DNA from: JAHBNG01 sp039028975
Lineage (GTDB): Bacteria > Chloroflexota > Anaerolineae > Caldilineales > Caldilineaceae
DNA length: 64,000 nucleotides
Direction: 5' to 3'
Assembly: GCA_039028975.1 (NCBI GenBank)
Contig: JBCCHB010000064.1
Location: forward strand, 1-64,000
How positions within the stretch are numbered: position 1 is the first letter of the stretch; every line of letters starts with the position of its first letter. Shown here piece after piece: positions 54,781 to 63,553 of the stretch. The position numbers and the translations under genes were made by a program. The notes beneath the pieces were generated by a model. It saw only the letters and a program-made list of their open reading frames with translations. It was not told the origin of the DNA and ran no database searches.

Positions 54781-54867
54781 TTATACTGCGGTCGTTTTGA
54801 AAACAGGAGTTTTCCGATGCTCTACCAGAGTGGCCAAACTCTTGTTTTCAAACGGAGCTGAGTATAA
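54781..54867. repeat. TATA-ended inverted repeat, family A copy 2
   Basis: An 87-bp element from TTATACTGCGGTCG to GAGCTGAGTATAA, with TTTGAAAACAGGAGTTTT pairing with its right-hand counterpart. It occupies the space between the binding-protein gene and the GH117-like gene, ending 8 bases before the latter's start codon. Confidence 0.85.
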
Positions 54868-54991
54868 TTGCTGGCCAGTTGGTGCAAATCACGTCGATAA
54901 GGATCAGTGCAGCCCCACAATTGTTTGTAAACCAAAGGCCGTTATGGGGCTGCAAGTTAGAATATAAATGGAATTGCGAGCACGATGTCGA

Positions 54992-56326
54992 TTACGCTCT
55001 CGGTAACTGCATAATTTCTTGACAAGCTGTCTGTACAGCTTCCATTCCTTCTTCGAAACCAACTTCACCGTAGAAGAGTTCTTGGCTAGTATTGGACCAC
55101 GTGTCCTGCAACTCTTGGAAACGCAGATTCGATGGGTGCGGGAATGGTCCTGGGACGTCTGACATCCACTGCAGCGCGTCTTGCAAGACTGGATGCAAGA
55201 TATCCGCTACTTCTGGTGCTTCCCAAACCGATTTGCGCGAGGTGGGTTGATATGCGTGTTGCGTGACGCCCTCTATACCTGCTTCGGTTGAGGTCAGATT
55301 AGAGATCAGATCAAATGCTTCGGCTGGATGCTCGGATTGTGCAGCAACAGAGAAGCACTCGACAAAGGCCTGATAGCCCCGTGGCGTTTCTGGTCCATTG
55401 GGGAAGAGTCGCACATCCCACTCAAACCGATCACCGATTGTTTCGTCCAGGCTACGCACTGCGTAGGTACCGATGGCGGCAGTGGCGTAATTGCCAGCAG
55501 GAAACTGTAAGCCCTCAGCCTCCGTACGATTTGGGGCTGCGTTCAGTTCGGCTCGCAGACTTGTCACCCATTTAGCCGCTTCAATAGAGGCCGGATCTAC
55601 ATTAAAGGTGAAGTTGTCTGCCGTTTCGTCCAAAATGTCGCCGCCATAGGTGCGGGCAAAGGAGCAGTGATCATAGTAGTTGCCGGGCAATACATTTGTA
55701 CCAAAGATCAGGTTGTCCACGTCAGCAGCTTCGGCCGCCAATTCGGCATAGTCTGTGGTTGTATAATCGTTATCCGCAGGTGGCGCTAGCCCTTTTTCGC
55801 CGAGAATGTCCAAGTTGTAGATAATCAGTGCCGGGTTTCCTGGATGCATCAAGTAAGGTAGGCCATATAGTTGCCCTTCGAAGCTGCTCCCTGCAATGCC
55901 CGCACTAAAGAAGTCATCTAGGCCGGGATCATTCGCAGCAGCCATATCGTCTAGAGGCGCAAATGCACCCTGGGCAACGAGGAAGGGATACCACTTAATC
56001 CCGCTAAATGAGACGTCCCACAAAGTGCTCGTGGCCATGGCGGTCTGTTGCTTCTTATTCATTTCGCCATAGATAATCTCGTCGATATTGAGTGAAACAT
56101 CGGGATTCTCTTCGGCCCAAGCTCGCGAAACCGATCGTTGCCAATCGTTTTGCGGGCTAGCGTAGGTGGCAATAGTCATCTCTTTCTGCGCAGCGCTTGG
56201 TGCTGCGCCACCACCGTCACCAGAGGGTGCAGCGGCTGGCGCACAGGCTGCCATAGCGGCACCAACTGTGGTTAGCCCCATCAACTTCAGCATATTGCGG
56301 CGAGATATAGTCTGGTTACTTTTCAT
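54992..56326 (-). CDS. sugar-type ABC solute-binding lipoprotein, Tat-type signal
   Basis: A 444-residue family 1 solute-binding protein for the CUT1 permeases upstream. Signal: ISRRNMLKLMG twin-arginine motif and AMAAC lipobox followed by a flexible Pro/Ser/Gly linker. Mature features include GQLYGLPYLMHPGNPALIIY and SVAAQSEHPAEAFDLISNL. AGGAGGA lies a few bases before ATG 56326, the strongest ribosome site in this operon, consistent with high expression of the binding protein. Family A hairpins occur on both sides of the gene, which could stabilise its mRNA segment (inference). Confidence 0.9.
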   Translation of the reverse strand: MKSNQTISRRNMLKLMGLTTVGAAMAACAPAAAPSGDGGGAAPSAAQKEMTIATYASPQNDWQRSVSRAWAEENPDVSLNIDEIIYGEMNKKQQTAMATSTLWDVSFSGIKWYPFLVAQGAFAPLDDMAAANDPGLDDFFSAGIAGSSFEGQLYGLPYLMHPGNPALIIYNLDILGEKGLAPPADNDYTTTDYAELAAEAADVDNLIFGTNVLPGNYYDHCSFARTYGGDILDETADNFTFNVDPASIEAAKWVTSLRAELNAAPNRTEAEGLQFPAGNYATAAIGTYAVRSLDETIGDRFEWDVRLFPNGPETPRGYQAFVECFSVAAQSEHPAEAFDLISNLTSTEAGIEGVTQHAYQPTSRKSVWEAPEVADILHPVLQDALQWMSDVPGPFPHPSNLRFQELQDTWSNTSQELFYGEVGFEEGMEAVQTACQEIMQLPRA

Positions 56327-56360
56327 ATTTCCTCCTAATGGAAAGTTATAAAATAAGAAC

Positions 56361-56446
56361 TTATACTGCGGTTGTGGTGAAAACTGGATCTTTTCGCCAG
56401 AGTTATGAAGAGCGTTACTCCAGTTTGCACGCAGAGCAGAGTATAG
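56361..56446. repeat. TATA-ended inverted repeat, family A copy 3 (diverged)
   Basis: An 86-bp element from TTATACTGCGGTTGTGGTG to GCAGAGCAGAGTATAG. The ends match family A and the arms have drifted but still pair (AAAACTGGA / TCCAGTTT). It fills the gap between the MalG-like permease and the binding-protein gene. Confidence 0.75.
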
Positions 56447-56458
56447 CTGTTTCTAGTG

Positions 56459-57373
56459 CTACCCCTTGATACCTGAGAGAGCGATGCCCTCCACAAAATA
56501 CCTTTGGGCAGCAAAGAAGAGAATCAACACAGGGATAATCACCATAACAGAGGCCGCCATGAGCAGATGTTCTAGCGGAAGCCCAGAAGACTCTGGTACG
56601 CTCTTGAAGTAGTTGAGTCCCAGCGCCAATGTGAACTTCTCAGGCGAGTTGAGATAGATCAATGGATTCACAAAATCGTTCCAGTGGCCTATAAAGGAAA
56701 TTACCGCCACAGTGGCAAGGGCCGGCTTCATTAGCGGCACCAATACCGACCAAAATATGCGCCAATAGCTTGCGCCGTCAATCAACGCAGCCTCATCTAA
56801 ATCCCTGGGCAGGGTGCGAATAAACTGGCGTAGCAGGAAGATATTGAATGCACCGCCACCAAACAGGTACGGAACCCAAAGTGGGAACAATGTATTAATC
56901 CAGCCCAGTTGATTAAAGAGAATAAACTGGGGAATCAATGTAACCTGAGCTGGCAGCATCATGGTTGCCAACGTAACAATGAAAATAGCCTCTCGCCCTG
57001 GATAGTTAAAGCGCGCAAACGAGTAGGCCACAATCGAGGCCGACAGCACTGAGCCGAGCGTTGATATGGCGACGACAAATATGCTGTTCCAAGCCCACCG
57101 CAGAAATGGCACCTTCTCTAGCACCCGCCCATAGTTCTGCCACTGAGGCACTTCTGGAAGCCACGTGGGTGGAAAGGTCATTAGTTCAAAGGGTTCTTTG
57201 AGTGAGCTAGAGACTGTCCAAAAGAAGGGGAACATGAAGATAATCGCCAAGACCGCCAGTAGCGTGTAAAGCCCTGTCTTACGCAAGATCTCTTGAAAAC
57301 TGTTGCTAGCCATACCCGCATATTCGGTTCGGTCGGGCATGGCTGGGCTCATCAGGTTTTCTTGATTTGCCAT
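56459..57373 (-). CDS. CUT1-type ABC permease (MalG-like)
   Basis: A 304-residue membrane permease with about six helices. The EAA loop is LDEAALIDGASYWRIFWSVL and the C-terminus QRYFVEGIALSGIKG is typical. A TTG three codons upstream would overlap the previous gene by 4 bases; ATG 57373, preceded by GAGGAT, is preferred but either may be used. It forms the second half of the permease pair for the galactan-type operon. Confidence 0.92.
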   Translation of the reverse strand: MANQENLMSPAMPDRTEYAGMASNSFQEILRKTGLYTLLAVLAIIFMFPFFWTVSSSLKEPFELMTFPPTWLPEVPQWQNYGRVLEKVPFLRWAWNSIFVVAISTLGSVLSASIVAYSFARFNYPGREAIFIVTLATMMLPAQVTLIPQFILFNQLGWINTLFPLWVPYLFGGGAFNIFLLRQFIRTLPRDLDEAALIDGASYWRIFWSVLVPLMKPALATVAVISFIGHWNDFVNPLIYLNSPEKFTLALGLNYFKSVPESSGLPLEHLLMAASVMVIIPVLILFFAAQRYFVEGIALSGIKG

Positions 57374-57378
57374 GATCC

Positions 57379-58344
57379 TCAATCCCCTCCGTAGTAGACC
57401 CAGCGATTTGAGAGCCTAAATTGAATCAAAGTGAAAATTAATAGGATGATCACAAAGATCCAGGCCAGCGCGGAACCGTATCCCATGCGGAAGTACTCAA
57501 ATGCTTGGCGGTAGATATGGAGCGCATAAAACCACGTTGCATAGGATGGTCCACCTAGCGTGGCCACAAACGCCAAGGTAAAGACCTTAAGTGCACCAAT
57601 GATCCCCAACACTAGGTTAAAAAAGAGTGTCGGTGTAATTAGCGGCAGGGTGACCGCGCGGAAGCGTGACCAGGAACCTGCACCATCAATTGAGGCGGCC
57701 TCGTAGAGTTCACGCGGCACACCTTGGAGCCCCGCCAGAAAGATGAGCATGGAGTTACCGCCAACGGTGGCCCACAAGCTAATGATGATCAAGGCGGGGA
57801 GTGCCCAACCCTTGTCTGTAAGCCAACCCGGTCCAGGAAGCCCTATCCATCGCAGCATCACATTGATTGGCCCCACGTTTGGATGAAAGAGCCAGCCCCA
57901 CAGAAGCGCCAAAGCAACCGCAGGCGTCAAACTGGGTAAGAAAAAGAGCGTGCGGAAGGCATTCGTTCCCTTGATGCCCTGATTGAGGAGAAGCGCCAGA
58001 CAGAGGGATCCCAGCAACCCAAAGGGAACTACGATTAATGCATAGACGAATGTTCGCTGTAGGGATGGCCAGAAGAGATCATCTTTCATGAAGGCCGTAA
58101 CGTAGTTTTCCGCGCCGACAAACTGGGGCGGCTTGATGATTGCATAGGTGGTGAAGCTTAGGTACGCGGAAGCTAAAATTGGCCCTAGAATAAAGATGAT
58201 CAAGCCTAATGCCCACGGTAGGAGAAATATATAGCCCCACTTGGCTTCGTTCGTCGCTCTGGACGACTTAAGGCCAAGAAGCCTGCCCCACAGAGCAACA
58301 TTCGATTTATTATTGTTTTGGCTGGATTCAATGGCGACAGACAT
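57379..58344 (-). CDS. CUT1-type ABC permease (MalF-like)
   Basis: A 321-residue membrane permease with six helices; EAA loop LYEAASIDGAGSWSRFRAVT. The frame is open from TTG 58365, but ATG 58344 is the more usual start; no strong ribosome site decides. It lies 170 bp downstream of the galactonate dehydratase-like gene and directly upstream of the MalG-like gene. No MalK/MsmX-type ATPase is encoded in the window, so a shared ATPase elsewhere must energise it. Confidence 0.92.
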   Translation of the reverse strand: MSVAIESSQNNNKSNVALWGRLLGLKSSRATNEAKWGYIFLLPWALGLIIFILGPILASAYLSFTTYAIIKPPQFVGAENYVTAFMKDDLFWPSLQRTFVYALIVVPFGLLGSLCLALLLNQGIKGTNAFRTLFFLPSLTPAVALALLWGWLFHPNVGPINVMLRWIGLPGPGWLTDKGWALPALIIISLWATVGGNSMLIFLAGLQGVPRELYEAASIDGAGSWSRFRAVTLPLITPTLFFNLVLGIIGALKVFTLAFVATLGGPSYATWFYALHIYRQAFEYFRMGYGSALAWIFVIILLIFTLIQFRLSNRWVYYGGD

Positions 58345-58534
58345 AGAGGGTGCTCTCTTACTCAATTCATGTGTGGAGTGCTAATTACAAACAGGATACA
58401 TCACTAGGCCCCGCATTGACAAACTGAGGGCATTGTAGATTGTCGACAATTCTTCAGGCATTGCATATTTGGATCCTAGGAGATCAGCCTGCGTACGGCA
58501 TATAGAAAATGCCGTATCACTACCGCGGTATATA

Positions 58535-59656
58535 TCAATGATCAATGGCCGTACCATCGTCAGGATGAAATAGACCAGGGTGCCGCCGTGCAGGGCCGAT
58601 TTGGGAGGCAATCGCTGCATCGTCTAGCGCTATGCCTAACCCTGGTTTCGTAGGTAAGTCGATATAGCCATCCGTAACTACAAATGGCTCTTGCAGGTAG
58701 CCTTCTCCGAGGTGAACCTGCTCTTGAGCTAGAAAGTTAGGGATAGCAGCATCCAACTGTAAGCCGGCGGCCAGCGAAATCGGACCTAGTGGACAGTGAG
58801 GGGCAACTGCCGCATAGTACGCTTCAGCCATACCTGCAATCAACCGTCCCTCGAAGATGCCCCCAGCATGGGAAAGATCTGGCTGGAGGATGGATGCTGC
58901 GCCCTTTTCCAACACTTCGCGAAAGGCCCATTTGGTAAAGAGGCGTTCTCCGGTAGCAATTGGGATGTGGGTCTTACGTGCTAGATCGGCCATCACGTCC
59001 ACATTTTGACATTGGACGATCTCTTCAAAAAACATAGGATACAACGGCTCCAACGCCTTCATGAGGAGACCTGCCGTCTGTGGGCTGATGGCACCATGAA
59101 AATCGATGGCAATGTCAATCTCGCTGCCTACCGCGTCCCGTAGCGCACCAATACGGTCCACGACCCGATCCACAAAGCCCGGCGTCTCAACAATGCGAGC
59201 GGGGCGTCCGCCTCGAATGTCCGTCTTGAGCGCCAGAAAGCCTTGGGCTACTTTGGCGCGAGCATCAGCCACCATCTCTTCAATTGTTTCACCGCGAGCA
59301 TGAGCATACACTTTGATGCGATCACGCAATGGTCCGCCCAATAATTTGTAAACAGGTAACCCCACTGCTTTCCCTGCCAAGTCCCACAATGCATGTTCGA
59401 CACCGGAGAGTGCACTGGTCAATACAGCACCACCGCGGTAGAAGGCGTGTTTATACATGGCCTGCCAGTGATGAACAACCCGCGTCGGATCTTTGCCAAT
59501 TAGGTACGGCTCCAACTCTTGAATGGCCGTGACAATCGTCTGGGCGCGATTTTCTAAGGTTGGCTCACCCAAGCCGATTAAGCCCTCGTCTGTATGAATC
59601 TTGAGAATGACCCAGCGGGGTTGAACAATGAGTGTTTCTAATTCAGTGATACGCAT
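58535..59656 (-). CDS. dgoD: galactonate dehydratase-like enolase-superfamily enzyme
   Basis: A 373-residue mandelate racemase/muconate lactonizing enzyme (enolase) superfamily protein, most like D-galactonate dehydratase, which makes 2-keto-3-deoxygalactonate. Visible Mg ligands and catalytic residues: Asp185 and His187 in AIDFHGA, Glu211/212 in FFEEIV, Glu237 in IATGERL and His287 in VAPHCPLGP; LQPDLSHAGGI is a DgoD-type stretch. Next to a GH117-like gene an alternative is 3,6-anhydro-L-galactonate cycloisomerase, a member of the same superfamily that also leads to 2-keto-3-deoxygalactonate. The gene starts 20 bp after a sulfatase remnant and precedes the CUT1 importer genes. Confidence 0.85.
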   Translation of the reverse strand: MRITELETLIVQPRWVILKIHTDEGLIGLGEPTLENRAQTIVTAIQELEPYLIGKDPTRVVHHWQAMYKHAFYRGGAVLTSALSGVEHALWDLAGKAVGLPVYKLLGGPLRDRIKVYAHARGETIEEMVADARAKVAQGFLALKTDIRGGRPARIVETPGFVDRVVDRIGALRDAVGSEIDIAIDFHGAISPQTAGLLMKALEPLYPMFFEEIVQCQNVDVMADLARKTHIPIATGERLFTKWAFREVLEKGAASILQPDLSHAGGIFEGRLIAGMAEAYYAAVAPHCPLGPISLAAGLQLDAAIPNFLAQEQVHLGEGYLQEPFVVTDGYIDLPTKPGLGIALDDAAIASQIGPARRHPGLFHPDDGTAIDH

Positions 59657-59676
59657 GGTTATACCAAATCCTCGGC

Positions 59677-60416
59677 TCAGTAAAATTGGCCATAAAGAAA
59701 GATGAGATTCTTGGGATTGTCATCTATACTGCGGTCGTTTTCAAACGGAGCTGAGTATAGCAATGTGCCAAAGGATATCTCTTCAACATCGCGTAATGGC
59801 CCAGGCGCGTCTTCATGATAAGCAGCTTGGCGCGCCTGAGCTTCAGATGCAAAGGTGATCCACTGACCCCGGTCATTGCGGAAGGCATGTAGCTTCACAC
59901 TGGTTGGTGTGCTGACTTGAAGGTTGCCGTCCAGCCAGTCCATGGCCGTGGAAATGGTGCGAGGAGAACAGTATTCACGCTCGTACTGCCGATTGAAGTG
60001 GTTGTGTAGATAGAAATCCAAGCTGGTCATGCTCTTAACCTTATGGGGCTGTGCGGGTTGGCGTATAGGCAAGGTCGGGTCGGTGATCCACCAATCTCCT
60101 TTTTGGCCTCGTACAAATTCCAAACCTTTGAACCCACGAGTGTAGTTATAATCATGGGGCCCCAGCATGGGCGTGTCCCAGATCATCTGAGTGTGTACGC
60201 CTTGCTTCCCGTCAGGCTAGCCGCTAATACATTCGCTTTTGCCCGCTCTATATGCGACAAAATGGGAGCGATTAGCTCAACCTTGCAGCCATACCTTCGT
60301 ACGATTTCGATAGCCTGTTTTGCATGACGCCCTCCGATATCAAGAATCTTTTGTTCAGTTCTGATCCCAAAATCATTCAAATAACCATACACCAGAATGT
60401 TGGGATGGTCTTGCAT
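59677..60416 (-). pseudogene. rearranged sulfatase remnant with a methyltransferase-like insert
   Basis: GGAGGA and ATG 60416 open a frame beginning MQDHPNILVY, the usual start of a sulfatase. The next 60 residues instead resemble the SAM-binding start of a methyltransferase (QKILDIGGRHAKQAIEIVRR), with the glycine motif damaged, and that frame stops at 60183. In a second frame from about 60200, typical sulfatase sequence resumes (GVHTQMIWDTPMLG, then PHDYNYTRGFKGLEFVRGQK, later FNRQYEREYCSPRTISTAMD). After about residue 95 sulfatase likeness is lost, and near the end the frame reads through a family A mini-element (59724-59760). The region with the formylglycine Cys motif and the C-terminal half are absent. 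It is non-functional as a sulfatase. Confidence 0.7.
59724..59760. repeat. TATA-ended palindrome, family A internally deleted copy
   Basis: A 37-bp sequence with CTATACT and AGTATAG ends, GCGGTCGTTTTC from the left arm and AAACGGAGCTG from the right arm of family A; the central 50 bp found at 54781-54867 are missing. It is translated in frame within the sulfatase remnant. Confidence 0.82.
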
Positions 60417-60500
60417 CGTTCCTCCTTTAAACATGGTATAATGGCTTCCGAAATATTCGTTACATATTTGGCAATCTCGACTGAATGGGAGTAGAGCCAT

Positions 60501-61808
60501 ATGATGAGCCAAAGGGTATACTTCGAGTGGAACACGCTCGAAGATGAATTTAGCTGGAGACGCCTGCTAGCCAAGGAGAAGCTAGAGCCAACGAGTACTC
60601 TATCTCCCGCTTCTCAGAGTGCTGACCGTTGGCTGCTTTTGCATCTAATAAGGGGAATAGCCCTTCTCTTTATTGCTTTGATCGCCATTACCGGAACCGC
60701 AGCTTCTCCAACAGAGCTTGAAAACATTCGACTCGGCAATGAGATTCAGACCGTGCTACGAACTGAAGAGCAAGCGAAACGGACTGGCGACCAAGTATTG
60801 CTGAATCAGCTGATCGATTCACAATCAACAGGTGGATGGCGGCGCGTTTGGCGTAGTATCCCACCTGTTACCGAGCAAGATGCCCAGCAAGGTCCAGTCA
60901 TGACACTGGTGCAGGCGAAATCTATGGACAACTTGGTGATGGCTGAAGTCTTAGTAGAGCAACCTGCATATGGATGGTCACAATTTAGTCCCTATAAAGA
61001 ACTTCGCTTCTATCGCAAAACAAATTCTGGCTGGTTGCGAACAGTTCCAGATGACACATTTTGGGGGGGGCATCATGTGGTAGAATCCGACCTTCTACGC
61101 TTTGAGTTTAGAAACCGTGATGCACAACTGGTTCAGGCGAATGTTGAGCATTTAGACCAAATCTATGCTTCTCTCCACCAGATGCTAGGATTAGAACTAG
61201 CGTCAACTTCAGAAAAGCATACGTTTGTGCTCACGCCAGAAATGGTGAATGAAACAGGCAACCTGACCACCCGCAACGCGATTGTTTCGCCCCTCTTATC
61301 ACAAATGCCACAAAATACGTCTATAGAAGCTTATTTTTTACAGACTGTCGTTACCCGCATGACCTATCTGACCGTTAATCGGAGAATATCGGAGGGCTAC
61401 AGCCTAAACCAAAGGGGAGGCTCATCCTACCGATGGCGCAATATGCAGATTGGTCTGCGACGCTGGCTACGGATCGAGCTACTCAGCGTCGTTCCGCCTT
61501 GGGATCAAATGGCCGTCAAAGCATTTGAAGCGCAGCTTGCTGTTCATCTCCCTATGACGCTGCGTGATGTCTCAGAAGAAGATTTGGATCTCTTGACGGA
61601 TAGAGACTACCGCTACTGGCACAGTGGTGCCGCTATCTCGCTCATCGATTACATGGTTGATACTTATAGCGAAGAAGTCCTGCCACGTTTGGTGCGCGGC
61701 CTCCAGTCAGATAAAAGGTGGCAGGAGTTAATCCCATACATTACGGGACGTTCCGTCACCGAATTTGAAACAGAGTGGAACCAGTATCTGGCCCAAAAGG
61801 TACCATGA
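60501..61808 (+). CDS. membrane protein with peptidase-MA-like fold, active site missing
   Basis: A 435-residue protein with a 45-residue cytoplasmic start, one membrane helix (about 48-68, GIALLFIALIAITGTAA) and a large extracellular part. The extracellular part resembles gluzincin-type (peptidase MA-like) proteins common in Chloroflexota: a TPEMV strand, a central helix, then HSGAAISLIDYMVDTYSEEV and the closing FETEWNQYLAQ. No HExxH zinc motif is present; the helix that should carry it reads VVTRMTYLTVNRR, so it is probably non-catalytic. GGGAG about 9 bases upstream supports ATG 60501. It diverges from the sulfatase remnant, with an 84-bp shared upstream gap. Assignment tentative. Confidence 0.6.
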   Translation: MMSQRVYFEWNTLEDEFSWRRLLAKEKLEPTSTLSPASQSADRWLLLHLIRGIALLFIALIAITGTAASPTELENIRLGNEIQTVLRTEEQAKRTGDQVLLNQLIDSQSTGGWRRVWRSIPPVTEQDAQQGPVMTLVQAKSMDNLVMAEVLVEQPAYGWSQFSPYKELRFYRKTNSGWLRTVPDDTFWGGHHVVESDLLRFEFRNRDAQLVQANVEHLDQIYASLHQMLGLELASTSEKHTFVLTPEMVNETGNLTTRNAIVSPLLSQMPQNTSIEAYFLQTVVTRMTYLTVNRRISEGYSLNQRGGSSYRWRNMQIGLRRWLRIELLSVVPPWDQMAVKAFEAQLAVHLPMTLRDVSEEDLDLLTDRDYRYWHSGAAISLIDYMVDTYSEEVLPRLVRGLQSDKRWQELIPYITGRSVTEFETEWNQYLAQKVP

Positions 61809-61922
61809 AAATCAGTAGCGTCAAACCAATCTTCGAACAGGGTAATCTGTGGTCAGTTGACGAAAATGGGCCACAGATTACCGACGTACTGACGACTGGC
61901 TTACTGATTACGTTGTTGGTTT

Positions 61923-63216
61923 CTATACCAGCGGCGTCCACTCGTCTGCGGTTGCAGCCCGAATCAACAACCGCTCTTCTTGGCTTTGGCGGATGCGTTG
62001 CTCCAATTCCACTGGATTCCACTGCGCTAACAGTTCGGTTTGCAGTTGTTCGCGCACTTCTGCATAATCTGGCTGGTTCCCCAAATCTTTAAATTCACCT
62101 GGATCGTCTTCCAAATCATAAAGTTCGATCGGATCATCCAGGCTGTAGTTAAGCTTGTATCGTCCGCGTCGCAACATGGCCATGGGGCGAATCACACCAT
62201 GAGCCAGATATTCAGAGAAGGCCATATCCTTCCACTCTTCATCTCGGTTGTGAGCCAGATCAAGCAAGCTATCTCCATCCATTCTACCTAGGTCTGATGC
62301 GCCAGCCAGTTCGACCACCGTAGCCACCAAATCCACAAGCGACACAACCTCACTCACTCGACGACCTTCGGGCAATCCCTTCGGCCACGACATAAGCATG
62401 GGGATGCGGGCTGACTGCTCATAAAAATTCGATTTGCGCCACATGCCATGTTCGCCCGCCATCTCACCATGATCGCTGGTGTAAATGATGACCGTGTTAT
62501 CAAGTTGCTCCGTCTCTTTCAATGCAGCTAACAGACGACCAATCTTACCATCCAGATAGGTAACGAGTGAGTAGTAGCCAGCTCGCGCCCGACGCTGTTC
62601 ATCATCTGCGTAGTCGATTAGACCAAACATGGTTCGCATACGCTGGTAGACCGGATGAAGATTTTCCAAATGCCCCGGCGGTATGCTGGGCAGATCCATC
62701 TCATCAGGCGGATAGAGATCCCAGTACTGCTGGGGAGCTACCAAAGGAAAATGAGGAGCGATAAAGGAGACGTTAAGCGCCCACGGCTGCTCCTTGCGAG
62801 CGGGATCACGTAGGTAGGTCAGCGCCGCAACTTCAGCCTCGTCATCGACCTCAATCTCTTTGGTTGTCCCTGGTCCAGCTTCGTAAACACCTTGCCAGGG
62901 CTGTTTAGCTGGAATGACACCATCACGCCAGGGAAAGAGAGGATGGCGATTGTCGCCATGGGGATCGCGGCCTAGCTGGGCACGGAAGCCATGCAGCTTA
63001 TCTGGTCCAACAAAATGTTGCTTGCCCGATAGGACAACGTCATAGCCAACGGCGCGCAGCCGGTGAGGCCAGGTAACCGCGTTGGTTGCCAGGATCGAGT
63101 CATTGTCCCATACGTTCGATATTGTGGATGTAACGATCGGTCATAAAAGACAGGCGCGAGGGTAGGCAGAGCGGCGAATTGCAGTAGGCGTTTTCAAAGA
63201 GTACGCCCTGTGGAGT
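61923..63216 (-). pseudogene. sulfatase, 5'-truncated and frameshifted
   Basis: A type I (choline-sulfatase-like) sulfatase without its first 40 or so residues. The recognisable part begins at about 63216 with TPQGVLFENAYCNSPLCLPS, including the formylglycine motif C-x-P-S-R (Cys codon 63166-63168). One extra base near 63111 shifts the frame; after it comes WDNDSILATNAVTWPHRLRA and a complete middle. The C-terminal half (273 residues from 62744) has the metal-site TSDHGEMAGEHGMWRKSNFY and the ordinary end. Upstream of 63216 the sequence is unrelated, and the frame there has a stop. Both changes together make activity unlikely unless the base is a sequencing error and the 5' end lies elsewhere. 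Confidence 0.8.
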
Positions 63217-63239
63217 TGACCTAATGCGATCTCAGCCAT

Positions 63240-63553
63240 TGTGTCTACTCGCTTTATGAAATTATGTCGTATTTGCTAGTTTTCAGAGATGAGGAATCAC
63301 ATTTATATTATATATGATCTTAGCTGCGTTGCCAATTGCAAATTTTTATGTCATCTCTCATAAAATGGGTGTAGAATATTAGATCAGTAAACCGCAGTGG
63401 TGAAGGCACTCTCTAACAACAAATCGCTTCGCATTGCGGTCTACTGAGTAACGTCTAAACTCTAGCAATGGCGCTGTGCGCCTGTATCGCAAGCGGTCAT
63501 CGGTAATCAGTAACTGAGCTACGACCACCGACGACTGATTACTGCTCTACAAA
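63240..63553. other. gap with one hairpin, no gene
   Basis: No coding region supported. TCAGTAAACCGCA (63384-63396) and TGCGGTCTACTGA (63435-63447) pair with one mismatch. The loop contains GGCACTCTCTAAC, which resembles one arm of the family C hairpins. Confidence 0.5.
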
